Below, piece by piece: positions 1 through 7,095 of a DNA stretch of 8,911 bases. Origin of the DNA: Alphaproteobacteria bacterium (lineage in GTDB: Bacteria > Pseudomonadota > Alphaproteobacteria > JAJTHO01). A program made the translations under genes and the position numbers. The notes beneath the pieces were generated by a model. The model was given only the letters and a program-made list of their open reading frames with translations. It was not told the origin of the DNA and searched no databases. The stretch's first letter is position 1, and every line of letters starts with the position of its first letter. The stretch spans positions 1 to 8,911 of the forward strand of contig JAJTHO010000020.1 in assembly GCA_021297975.1 (NCBI GenBank). Reading direction: 5' to 3'.

Positions 1-2065
1 CAGCAAACGCGCTGATGCCGTCACCCGGATAATACAGCGCGCTGTTTGCATTCGCTGCATTTGTTGTGCTGAAATTACTGATGTAGGTTTCATCGGTAAG
101 GTTGCGGCCTTCAACATACACGGTCACGTTGTCTGTTAGATTATAGCCCGCTTCCGCGCCCAGAATCGCATAGCCGCCCGCATCGGTTGTGTTGGCGTAA
201 TCAACCTGTGCCCCCACCGGAACCCATTCCAGATTCGGCGCAACATAAAACCGCTCCTGCTGATAGCGCAGCGCCGTTTTGTAAAAATGCGGCGGGACAC
301 CAGCAATATCGTTATCATCGTATTGCACATCGTCTTTGAATTTAAAGTTGCTGAAGGTGTAGGCGTTTTGCCAGGTTATCTCATTAGTTAGCTTCACATC
401 AAAGCCCAGCTCAATCCCCTGATGCATGGTTTTACCCGCGTTGAAAATAGACGCCGGAACACCCGAAACGCCGGGTGTGAATTGCAGGAATTCATTGCGC
501 AGCCATGAGCGGTAGACACTTAAATCCCACGACACCCGCCCTTCGCTGCCGCGTGTGCCAACCTCAAACGTCCAGGAACGCTGCGCCTCAATCGGCGTGA
601 AAATCCCTGTGCCGGATTGGGTTAGCTCACTGAACGTGGGGGCTTCGGTTGCTTTGGAAAGATTGGTATAGAATTGCCGCCCGGCAATGGGCTCATACAA
701 CAAGCCCACTTTCGGATTAAATGCACGGTAGGTGCGCTCATCATTGCGGTTGCGGGTGTTGTCGAAAACTTCGCGCGCTGCCCAGGTGAGCTGGCCTCCG
801 GTTATCACGGCAAGTTCAGGCGTAACATACAAGCTGTTTTCGCCATACAGCACATGCGTTTCCGCTTTCTGATCGGCGTCGCTTGCTAGGGAAACAGCCG
901 GATTCGCAATCGTTGCGCCGCGATTGCCGCGCCGGTTTCCAAAAACCAGCGCATCAACAGAGTTTGCTTGTGATGTGAAGCCAACCCGATAGCGGCTGAG
1001 GAACGAGCCAACCTGCCCGTTGCCTTTGAGCGCGCCAAAGCCGCCATAGTCCACGCTCTCTTGGTCAATCGTGCCGATAAAGCTGGCGATGGGGTGGAAC
1101 AGCTCTTTGTAGTTGGCAAACACGCCGCCCTCAATGGTTTGGTCGTTATTCAGCATATAGCTGGTTTTATTGCTGAGCCGGACAGAGCGGATATCGCGCT
1201 TTTGGTCATCGGTGATGCTGGTTCCGCCGGCGCGGGTGCGGTTGCCGCTGAGCGCATTCGCGCGGGTGAGTGTGCCGGGTAAATCCTGTTCAATCACGTT
1301 ACTGCTAAGATAAAAGCGAGTTTCCAGACGGTCGCTCAGTTTCACCCCCACATTGGTGTTTAATTTGATATTCGACTGGTCACTATGCTGGCGAAAGCCG
1401 TTGCTGTCTGTTGCGGTCAAACTTAAGAAGCCATCAGTTGCGCCCATGACGCCGCCGGTTCGTATATTGGTTCTGTAGGTGTTGTCAGTACCTGCTTCAA
1501 CCCGCAGCTGTGTGCCGGGTGCGGTGTATCCTGTAGGGGACACAAGATTGACCGCGCCGCCCAATCCATTACCGCCGTATTGCAGGGCGTTTGCGCCTTT
1601 ATAGACTTCTATGTGCTGTAAGGATAGCGGGTCTGCTTCCTGAAAATCGCCGCTGCCATCGGCCAAATTAAAGGGAATGCCGTCTTGCAGCAGTGTTATC
1701 CCGCGCAAATGAAAGCCGCGCGAGATGCCGGAACCGCGAATCGATAGCCGCACTTCCTCGCCGTAGCGTTTTTGCGCAAAAACGCCGGGGACATAGGCAA
1801 GGCTGTCTTGAAAGTTTTGCACATATTTTTGATTGAACTGTTCTGCTGAGAGAAGCGCAACGCCGCCGGGGGTTTGGTTGATGCGGCGTTCTGCCTCCGC
1901 AACGGTTGGAACCGTTTGGCTCTGCATCAGCGTGCCTTGATTGATGGTAACGTGGAGCGGTTTCGGGGTCTTTTCGCCTTCTGCAGTGGCGCTGTTCGAA
2001 AGACTTAGGAATAGTAACGCGGCCAAGGAAACGCCTTGTGCCGTTGATGATTTGAGAATGGACAT
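1..2065 (-). CDS. TonB-dependent outer-membrane receptor (3' end cut by window edge)
   Basis: This reads as an energy-coupled outer-membrane transporter that imports a scarce ligand (metal chelate or cofactor) using TonB-ExbB-ExbD. The minus-strand frame is open from ATG at 2065 to the window edge, about 688 codons. Residues 1-28 form a signal peptide ending in ATA before EGEK. A plug domain spans roughly residues 60-178, with the segments YVPGVFAQ, RLSIRGSG, HLRGITLLQDGIP, IEVYKGANALQYGG and GGAVNLVSP. The rest is beta-barrel, with receptor hallmarks such as SKATEAPTFSELTQSG, NAGKTMHQGIELGFDV, GVPPHFYKTALRY and VYVEGRNLTDETY. The last visible residues, YYPGDGISAFA, normally precede a short terminal strand ending in Phe, so only about six to ten residues should be missing. 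The plug resembles the FecA/YncD-like group, but the ligand cannot be read from sequence. An AAGAG motif lies 7 nt before the start. The gene sits 63 bp behind a DUF2946-like gene on the same strand, so co-transcription is likely. Confidence 0.5.
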   Translation of the reverse strand, partial: MSILKSSTAQGVSLAALLFLSLSNSATAEGEKTPKPLHVTINQGTLMQSQTVPTVAEAERRINQTPGGVALLSAEQFNQKYVQNFQDSLAYVPGVFAQKRYGEEVRLSIRGSGISRGFHLRGITLLQDGIPFNLADGSGDFQEADPLSLQHIEVYKGANALQYGGNGLGGAVNLVSPTGYTAPGTQLRVEAGTDNTYRTNIRTGGVMGATDGFLSLTATDSNGFRQHSDQSNIKLNTNVGVKLSDRLETRFYLSSNVIEQDLPGTLTRANALSGNRTRAGGTSITDDQKRDIRSVRLSNKTSYMLNNDQTIEGGVFANYKELFHPIASFIGTIDQESVDYGGFGALKGNGQVGSFLSRYRVGFTSQANSVDALVFGNRRGNRGATIANPAVSLASDADQKAETHVLYGENSLYVTPELAVITGGQLTWAAREVFDNTRNRNDERTYRAFNPKVGLLYEPIAGRQFYTNLSKATEAPTFSELTQSGTGIFTPIEAQRSWTFEVGTRGSEGRVSWDLSVYRSWLRNEFLQFTPGVSGVPASIFNAGKTMHQGIELGFDVKLTNEITWQNAYTFSNFKFKDDVQYDDNDIAGVPPHFYKTALRYQQERFYVAPNLEWVPVGAQVDYANTTDAGGYAILGAEAGYNLTDNVTVYVEGRNLTDETYISNFSTTNAANANSALYYPGDGISAFA

Positions 2066-2095
2066 AATGATACTCTTGAAAAAATAGACAACGGA

Positions 2096-2115
2096 AGCCG
2101 CGCTTCGACGCGGCT
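2096..2115 (-). promoter_or_regulatory. GC-rich hairpin between the DUF2946 and receptor genes
   Basis: A perfect 7-bp inverted repeat (AGCCGCG / CGCGGCT) with a 6-nt loop lies in the 63-bp gap between two co-directional genes. Read on the minus strand, a run of six T residues follows, but about 11-13 nt after the stem rather than directly. It could be a weak or partial terminator, an attenuator, or an mRNA-processing or stability element that sets unequal expression of the two genes. The repeat is seen directly; its function is inference. Confidence 0.5.
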
Positions 2116-2128
2116 GGTCAGGTATTGC

Positions 2129-2509
2129 TCAAGAATATAGTGGGGGTGCGCGTGGCGGGGCTGTGGGGTAGAGTGCCGCTAGGGCGGGATGCGCGATACG
2201 CGGCGCGAAATCAACACGAGCAGCAATGCGGGTTAGCGGTAGGGCATCAAGGCTGAAATCTTCGTAAAACGGCGTAACAGTGAGTGCAAAGGGGCAAGGC
2301 TTATGGGCGCTTTGCTTTTGTGTGTCGGTATTCTCTTCTAGTGGGTTGCCGGCGTTATCCGTTTTAATCCATTTTGCGCCATCGCTGGTGCATATCATCA
2401 TCGTGACGCCGTTTGCATCCACCGTTGGCATATAGCCGACCGGTATCGCGCCGCGATGTAGAACTGCAAGCATCAACAGCCAGATTAGCACAGGGCGCAT
2501 TGACTTCAT
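2129..2509 (-). CDS. DUF2946-like small secreted or membrane-anchored protein
   Basis: This 126-residue protein begins with a short charged segment and a hydrophobic stretch (about residues 6-18, LIWLLMLAVLH), consistent with a signal peptide or N-terminal anchor. Then come GYMP, a Met-rich cysteine motif (VTMMIC, Cys40), a second cysteine in KPCPFAL (Cys72), and a C-terminus rich in Ala and Pro that ends in PRAPPLYS. This pattern of one early Cys, a CP motif and a terminal R-x-PP is what I know from DUF2946 proteins. They have no established biochemical role but often neighbour TonB-dependent receptors, including copper-linked ones. The two cysteines and nearby Met residues could bind metal, which is inference. 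The start codon is preceded by AAAAGAAGAAC, a modest ribosome-binding site; Met4 is an alternative start. The gene lies upstream of the receptor and diverges from the stress cassette. Confidence 0.5.
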   Translation of the reverse strand: MKSMRPVLIWLLMLAVLHRGAIPVGYMPTVDANGVTMMICTSDGAKWIKTDNAGNPLEENTDTQKQSAHKPCPFALTVTPFYEDFSLDALPLTRIAARVDFAPRIAHPALAALYPTAPPRAPPLYS

Positions 2510-2622
2510 GTTCTTCTTTTAAGTAGCAGGCGGGATGGTGTCAACAACAGCAAGGCAAATCTGGCGGTGTTTACGCCGCTGAATGCTGTTCTTTTCTCCC
2601 GAAGCACCCTGAAGTATCCAGA

Positions 2623-2642
2623 AACAGCCATTTCTGGCTGTT
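2623..2642. promoter_or_regulatory. Perfect palindrome in divergent intergenic region, possible operator
   Basis: AACAGCCA-TTTC-TGGCTGTT is a perfect inverted repeat with 8-bp arms and a 4-nt spacer, near the middle of the 251-bp region between two divergent transcription units. No T-run follows on either strand, so a Rho-independent terminator is unlikely. Its last two bases overlap a candidate -35 element (TTGACT, 2641-2646) for the rightward genes, so it fits an operator for a dimeric regulator. The regulator's identity is unknown, and it does not match the FNR/Anr consensus TTGAT-N4-ATCAA. Confidence 0.5.
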
Positions 2643-2669
2643 GACTTGGAGAAGCGGGGTTTGTACGCT
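2641..2669 (+). promoter_or_regulatory. Candidate sigma70-type promoter P1 for the Usp-ATPase genes
   Basis: TTGACT (2641-2646, five of six to consensus) and TACGCT (2664-2669, keeping the T-A-n-n-n-T core) are separated by 17 bp. Transcription would start near 2676, leaving a leader of about 85 nt before the ATG at 2761. The -35 touches the palindrome ending at 2642. The call is from consensus matching by eye only. Confidence 0.5.
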
Positions 2670-2711
2670 TTTCCTTAACATGAAGAAGAGGAATCAACAG
2701 GTCTAATTTTC

Positions 2712-2740
2712 TTGAAACATTTCGCAAAAATTTGCATAGT
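2712..2740 (+). promoter_or_regulatory. Candidate sigma70-type promoter P2 for the Usp-ATPase genes
   Basis: TTGAAA (2712-2717) and CATAGT (2735-2740) are separated by 17 bp in an AT-rich stretch. The predicted start near 2747 would leave only about 14 nt before the ATG, just enough to include the Shine-Dalgarno GAGG at 2749-2752. The boxes fit well, but the very short leader lowers confidence. P1 and P2 may be alternatives. Confidence 0.5.
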
Positions 2741-2760
2741 GAAACATCGAGGAAAAGACG

Positions 2761-3303
2761 ATGAACAGGTTTCATAGTATTTTATTTGTCAGCCATGGCA
2801 TAGCCGAGGAGAAAGAAGCGTTAAAACAGGCGCTGAGTCTGGCACGCAATAATAAGGCGTTACTGCATGCACTGATTGTCTGCCCTGCTCTTCCTAAAGA
2901 AATGGAAGAATATACGGATAAATACAAAGCAGCATTGAAAGAACAACTGCAAACATCGCTGCAGGCTGCCCGCGATAGCATTAAAGTGACAGATCGTGAG
3001 CTACTGGTAGAGATTGCCGTGGAAAGCGGCAGCACGCCTGCCATCCGCATTGTCCGGCATGTACTGAAACAGGCGCATGACCTGGTGATAAAAGAAGCGC
3101 AGCCTGTGGAAGCAGGCAAAGGATTTCAAGCCATAGATATGGAGTTGCTTCGTAAATGCCCGGTGCCGGTGTGGCTTACGAGACCGATTCAACAGCACCT
3201 TGGAAGCCGTTCGGCTCAATCATCTGGCCGATCTGGAACGTCTGGTGCGCGAAGCAAAAATTTCCGGTACAGTGCATACGCATCATCTGCACGGCTTGCC
3301 TGA
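2761..3303 (+). CDS. UspE-like universal stress protein, first domain intact, second domain frameshifted
   Basis: Universal stress proteins are small cytoplasmic Rossmann-like proteins, many of which bind ATP and support survival during starvation, hypoxia or envelope stress. Residues 1-142 form a complete first domain of the tandem UspE-like type: the start FHSILFVSHG, the core DLVIKEAQP, then MELLRKCPVPVWLTRP, which in this group leads into a second domain. After about residue 142 the frame departs. The remaining 38 residues are low-complexity Ser/Gly/Arg sequence without similarity to the family, while the expected second-domain sequence continues in the next frame (3185-3487). About 60-75 residues at the start of domain 2 are also missing. 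The start has a good Shine-Dalgarno site (GAGG, 8 nt upstream). The ORF could still give a 180-residue single-domain protein, but the gene is best regarded as broken, unless the break is an assembly error. Confidence 0.5.
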   Translation: MNRFHSILFVSHGIAEEKEALKQALSLARNNKALLHALIVCPALPKEMEEYTDKYKAALKEQLQTSLQAARDSIKVTDRELLVEIAVESGSTPAIRIVRHVLKQAHDLVIKEAQPVEAGKGFQAIDMELLRKCPVPVWLTRPIQQHLGSRSAQSSGRSGTSGARSKNFRYSAYASSARLA

Positions 3304-3487
3304 TGAAGCCATCCCCCGCTATGTCACAGAACAGAAGATTGATATTCTGGTCATGGGCACGGTGGCACGCACGGGTATTTATAGCTTTGTGATGGGTAAT
3401 ACAGCAGAAAATATTCTGCAAAAACTTCCCTGTTCTCTGCTAGCTTTAAAGCCGAATGGCTTTATGTCGCCGGTACGACTCTATTAA
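3185..3487 (+). pseudogene. Out-of-frame remnant of the second Usp domain
   Basis: This is the C-terminal half of a UspE-like second domain, in frame +1 relative to the preceding ORF. It begins RFNSTLEAVRLNHLADLERL and contains GLPDEAIPRYV, the strand DILVMGTVARTG, then MGNTAENILQ and LLALKPNGF. The nucleotide-loop pattern G-x2-(G/A)-x9-G-(N)-T of this subfamily is visible. The domain's first beta strand and helix are absent and there is no ATG or ribosome-binding site; the only initiator is a TTG at 3200 without a Shine-Dalgarno motif. It is therefore the detached end of the gene starting at 2761, separated by a deletion of about 200 bp whose length is not a multiple of three. The tail ends 22 bp before the next Usp gene. 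Confidence 0.5.
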
Positions 3488-3509
3488 CCTAACTTTGTGA
3501 GGCCATCTT

Positions 3510-4370
3510 ATGTATAAAACGATCTTCCTGCCCGTCAGCAGCAACGGTGACCAATCGCCGGCACTGGCTTTCACTGCTGCATTGACCCGGTCTTTTGCCG
3601 CCAAGGCAGAAGGTACTTTTGTATCAAAGTCGCTGGTGCTGCTTCAGGAAGACGAACGCACCAAAGTGGCCAATGTGTTCCGCAAAGAAGGCTTTGGGGC
3701 ATCACAGGTGCTCACCGATACGCTGTACAAAGAACAGTTCAAAAAGCGTGCGGCGGAAGTTAAAGAATGGTTTGTAAAAACATCATCCGCGTTGGGGGGT
3801 GGTAACTCTATTATCTGGCAGGACACACTGGATGTGTTTGGCGAAAGTGCCGAACAGATCCGCAACAAGTGCAGCGGCCACGATATGACGGTTGCCAGTG
3901 CTGATATCAGCGTGTCCATACGGGATACACTGCTGGAAGGCGCACTGTTTGCCACCGGCAGGCCACTGGCGCTGATTCGCTCGTTTACTGCCGGAAAAAC
4001 CCTTGAAGATGCAACTATTATACTGGCCTGGAAACAATCTCCCCAAACCCTGCGGGCGCAGTGGTTTGCCTTGCCGCTGCTGCAAAAGGCAAAACGTGTG
4101 GTAGTAACACATGTGCAGGAAGGCGATGAGGCAGAGGATATTCAAGGTGTGCTGCGGTACTTGGAACAGCATGGCATCCAGGCTGAGGCCAAATTGCTGG
4201 CCACCGTACAGGATGCTCCCCTGATGCTGGCACAGGCATACACAGAGGTTAAGGCTGATCTGCTTGTAATGGGGGCGTACTCCCATTCCCGTCTGCGGGA
4301 AATGCTGTTTGGTGGTTTTACCCGGTACTTTATTACAGACAGTCAATGTAATCTGTTGCTCGCGCATTAA
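3510..4370 (+). CDS. Tandem-domain universal stress protein
   Basis: This is an apparently intact 286-residue protein with two Usp folds. Domain 1 starts YKTIFLPVSSNGD and ends near residues 140-158 with LLEGALFATGRPLALIRS. That segment is typical of Usp proteins in which the first domain carries an atypical nucleotide loop. Domain 2 starts ATIILAWKQS (about residue 168) and ends with DLLVMGAYSHSRLRE then MLFGGFTRYF (250-274), close to the G-x2-G/S-x9-G ATP-loop pattern. The length matches two-domain Usp proteins. GAGG at 3499-3502 lies 7 nt before the ATG. The P-type ATPase begins 11 bp after the stop, so the two are almost certainly co-transcribed. The likely role is stress or dormancy signalling linked to ion transport; no specific ligand can be assigned. 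It shares little with the broken Usp upstream, so the two are not a recent duplication. Confidence 0.5.
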   Translation: MYKTIFLPVSSNGDQSPALAFTAALTRSFAAKAEGTFVSKSLVLLQEDERTKVANVFRKEGFGASQVLTDTLYKEQFKKRAAEVKEWFVKTSSALGGGNSIIWQDTLDVFGESAEQIRNKCSGHDMTVASADISVSIRDTLLEGALFATGRPLALIRSFTAGKTLEDATIILAWKQSPQTLRAQWFALPLLQKAKRVVVTHVQEGDEAEDIQGVLRYLEQHGIQAEAKLLATVQDAPLMLAQAYTEVKADLLVMGAYSHSRLREMLFGGFTRYFITDSQCNLLLAH

Positions 4371-4381
4371 AAGAGCCCCCG

Positions 4382-7081
4382 ATGCAGGAAACATCCGCAA
4401 TCTGGCACACCCTTACTGCTGATGCGGCTCTTAGCAACCTGCAAACACCACCCTCCGGCCTTGCGGCACAGGAAGCAGCGCAGCGTTTGTTTCACTATGG
4501 CCTTAACCGCATACCAGAGGCCCCACGTCCTTCAGCCTTTCGCCGTTTCCTGCTCCAGTTTCATAACATACTGATTTATGTACTTATTGGCTGTGCAGTA
4601 GTCACAGCTGCACTCGATCATTGGATTGATACAGGCGCGATTCTAGCGGTGGTGATTGCCAATGCCATTATCGGATACATTCAGGAGGGTAAGGCGGAAA
4701 AGGCGATGGACGCTATCCGCCAGATGCTGGCTCCCCAAGCAAATGTGCTACGGGATGGAGAGCGGCACAGTGTGGCGGCGGAAGCGCTTGTGCCCGGGGA
4801 TATAGTGCTGCTGGAGGCTGGTGATAAAGTTCCGGCGGATTTGCGGCTGCTGACCGCCCACGGGTTATCGGTACAGGAGGCGGTGCTGACCGGAGAATCG
4901 GTGCCGGTGGAGAAAAACATTGCCCCGGTCCATGTCGATGTACCGCTGGGAGACCGCTCTTGCCTGGTCTTTTCTGGTACCCTTATCAGTGCTGGGCAAG
5001 GCAAAGGCATAGTGGTGGCCACTGGGGCGCATACGGAAATTGGTCGCATCAGCGGCCTGCTGCAAACCGTGGAAACCCTCACCACACCATTGGTAGCGCA
5101 AATGGGGGCGTTTGCCAGGTGGTTGACCATTTTCATTCTGCTGATTGCGGCCATGCTGCTGGGGTATGGCTATTTTGCCGGCCATCACGCATTCACCGAG
5201 ATATTCATGTCCGTGGTAGGTCTGTCGGTAGCGGCAATTCCTGAAGGCTTGCCAGCGGTGCTGACCATTACCCTGGCCATTGGTGTGCGGGCCATGGCGC
5301 GGCGCAATGCTATTGTACGCCGGTTGCCCGCTATTGAAACCCTGGGGGCTGTCTCGGTGATCTGCACTGATAAAACCGGCACACTGACCCGCAATGAAAT
5401 GATGGTGGCGTCCGTTTTGCACCACCAGTATCTGTTTACCCTGAAAGGAGATGGATATGCGCCAGAAGGAAGCCTGCATCTGGACGAGATAGAGGTTTTT
5501 CCCGCTAACCATGCCCTTCTGGGCGAACTCGCCCTTGCTGCTGCCCTGTGCAACGACGCCGCCCTACACCAGCATAACGGCGTGTGGCATGTGGAAGGGG
5601 ACCCGATGGAGGGGGCATTGCTGGCCTTTGCCGGCAAGATGGCTGTCGATGTGCGCACGCAACAGGCGGCATGGACGCGTACCGATGTTATTCCCTTCGA
5701 TGCCCGCCACCGTTTTATGGCTACCTTGCATCACGACCATGAAAGCCATGCTTTTATTTTTGTGAAGGGTGCCCCTGAACGCCTGCTGGAGATGTGTGCC
5801 AACCAGCGCGGCACAGATGGCGCAACCGAACCACTTCATCTTGCCCTGTGGCAGGAAAAGGCAGATGGTATTGCGGCCCTGGGGCAACGGGTGCTGGCGT
5901 TTGCTGTACGGGCTGTGCCCCCTGGACATACCGTACTTGAACATACAGATGTAGAAGGCACGCTCACCCTGCTGGGGATGGTAGGGATGATTGACCCGCC
6001 GCGCAGCGAGGCCATTGCGGCTGTGGCAGATTGCCAGCGTGCCGGTATCCGCGTGAAAATGATCACCGGCGATCATGCCCGAACTGCCGTTGCCATTGGC
6101 CGGCAGATTGGCCTGCAAAATCCAGACACCGTATTAACGGGGGTAGACCTGGATTGTATGGATGATATTGCCCTGCGTGAAGCTGTTTTCACGTGCGATA
6201 TTTTTGCCCGCACCAGCCCTGAGCATAAACTACGCTTGGTAATGGCGTTGCAGGCACGGGGTATGACGGTGGCAATGACCGGCGATGGCGTAAATGATGC
6301 CCCCGCCCTGAAACGCGCCGATGCTGGCATTGCCATGGGTCAAAAAGGTTCGGAAGCTGCACGGGAAGCGGCAGATTTAGTGCTGGCGGATGATAATTTT
6401 GCCTCCATTGCTGCCGCCGTACGGGAAGGCCGCACGGTATACGATAACATCAAAAAGGTCATCAGCTGGACATTACCCACCAACGCTGGTGAGGCAATGA
6501 CGATTATTGTCGCCCTGCTGTTTGGCCTTACCTTGCCGCTTACACCTATTCAGATCCTGTGGATCAATCTGATTACGGCTATCACGTTGGGGTTGGCCTT
6601 GGCATTTGAGCCTACGGAAGACAATACCATGCGCCGTCCTCCGCGCCCACGTCATGAGCCACTGTTAAGCGGTGCGCTGGCATGGCACATTGCCTTGGTT
6701 TCCATCCTGTTTCTGGGCGGCGTATACGGCATTTATTCCTACGCCACAGGCAAGGGCTATTCCATCGAACTGGCACGGACACTGGCACTAAATACTCTGG
6801 TGGTGATGGAAATTTTCCATCTTTTTTTCATCCGCAATATTTATGGTACATCACTGACGTGGAAAGCCGTACGCGGGACAAAAGTGGTATGGATTGTTGT
6901 TGGTATAGTCACCATCGCGCAACTTTGTGTCACCTACCTACCGCCCTTGCAGCAGGTTTTTGCAACGGTCAGTATCCCGTTTTGGGATGGCGTGCTGGTC
7001 ATTGCCATCGGTATTCTTTTGTTTGTGCTGGTTGAGACAGAAAAGCAGATACGCCTTCATCTTACCCAGAGAAAGGCATAG
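4382..7081 (+). CDS. P-type (type II, Ca2+-ATPase/CtpF-like) cation-transporting ATPase
   Basis: This is a complete 899-residue inner-membrane pump that uses ATP through an aspartyl-phosphate to move a cation, probably Ca2+ or another cation, out of the cytoplasm. In order it has an N-terminal cation-ATPase domain (LNRIPEAP at 41-48), TM1-2 (about 58-100), the actuator loop TGES (170-173), TM3-4 with the ion-site motif PEGLP (287-291), the phosphorylation motif DKTGT (Asp330), the nucleotide-binding KGAPE (462-466), TGDH (562-565) and the hinge TGDGVND (633-639), then six C-terminal membrane helices. Residues aligned with SERCA site II are kept: Glu288 in TM4, Asn701 and Glu704 in TM5 (NAGE), Asn729 and Thr732 in TM6. 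The position of SERCA Asp800 is Ala733, as in CtpF/PMA1-like bacterial pumps, so ion choice and stoichiometry are uncertain. A weak AAGAG ribosome-binding site overlaps the end of the Usp gene 11 bp upstream. All catalytic residues are present. Confidence 0.5.
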   Translation: MQETSAIWHTLTADAALSNLQTPPSGLAAQEAAQRLFHYGLNRIPEAPRPSAFRRFLLQFHNILIYVLIGCAVVTAALDHWIDTGAILAVVIANAIIGYIQEGKAEKAMDAIRQMLAPQANVLRDGERHSVAAEALVPGDIVLLEAGDKVPADLRLLTAHGLSVQEAVLTGESVPVEKNIAPVHVDVPLGDRSCLVFSGTLISAGQGKGIVVATGAHTEIGRISGLLQTVETLTTPLVAQMGAFARWLTIFILLIAAMLLGYGYFAGHHAFTEIFMSVVGLSVAAIPEGLPAVLTITLAIGVRAMARRNAIVRRLPAIETLGAVSVICTDKTGTLTRNEMMVASVLHHQYLFTLKGDGYAPEGSLHLDEIEVFPANHALLGELALAAALCNDAALHQHNGVWHVEGDPMEGALLAFAGKMAVDVRTQQAAWTRTDVIPFDARHRFMATLHHDHESHAFIFVKGAPERLLEMCANQRGTDGATEPLHLALWQEKADGIAALGQRVLAFAVRAVPPGHTVLEHTDVEGTLTLLGMVGMIDPPRSEAIAAVADCQRAGIRVKMITGDHARTAVAIGRQIGLQNPDTVLTGVDLDCMDDIALREAVFTCDIFARTSPEHKLRLVMALQARGMTVAMTGDGVNDAPALKRADAGIAMGQKGSEAAREAADLVLADDNFASIAAAVREGRTVYDNIKKVISWTLPTNAGEAMTIIVALLFGLTLPLTPIQILWINLITAITLGLALAFEPTEDNTMRRPPRPRHEPLLSGALAWHIALVSILFLGGVYGIYSYATGKGYSIELARTLALNTLVVMEIFHLFFIRNIYGTSLTWKAVRGTKVVWIVVGIVTIAQLCVTYLPPLQQVFATVSIPFWDGVLVIAIGILLFVLVETEKQIRLHLTQRKA

Positions 7082-7095
7082 GGCATGGAGCATAG

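Noticed and set aside
270..300. A possible frameshift in the receptor gene at a run of five A residues (minus-strand TTTTT)
   Set aside because: Careful reading gives CAT TTT TAC, which keeps the expected GVPPHFYKTALRY motif in frame; the receptor is continuous to the window edge.
2516..2544. Perfect TTGACA on the minus strand (2544-2539) with TAAAAG 17 bp on, as a promoter for the DUF2946-receptor operon
   Set aside because: The -10 lacks the final T and the start would fall on the ATG itself, giving a leaderless message despite a plausible ribosome-binding site; evidence is too weak to annotate.
2506..2775. An 89-codon minus-strand frame filling the divergent intergenic region and overlapping the start of the Usp gene
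   Set aside because: It covers the palindrome and the rightward promoters, overlaps both flanking starts, has no ribosome-binding site and no recognisable domain; it is best explained as chance.
3783..4400. A 205-codon minus-strand frame opposite the intact Usp gene
   Set aside because: The plus strand encodes a clear two-domain Usp protein; the antisense translation is rich in Cys, His and Gln and resembles no family.
4865..5512. A 215-codon minus-strand frame opposite the ATPase
   Set aside because: It lies wholly within highly conserved P-type ATPase motifs on the plus strand and is an antisense shadow.
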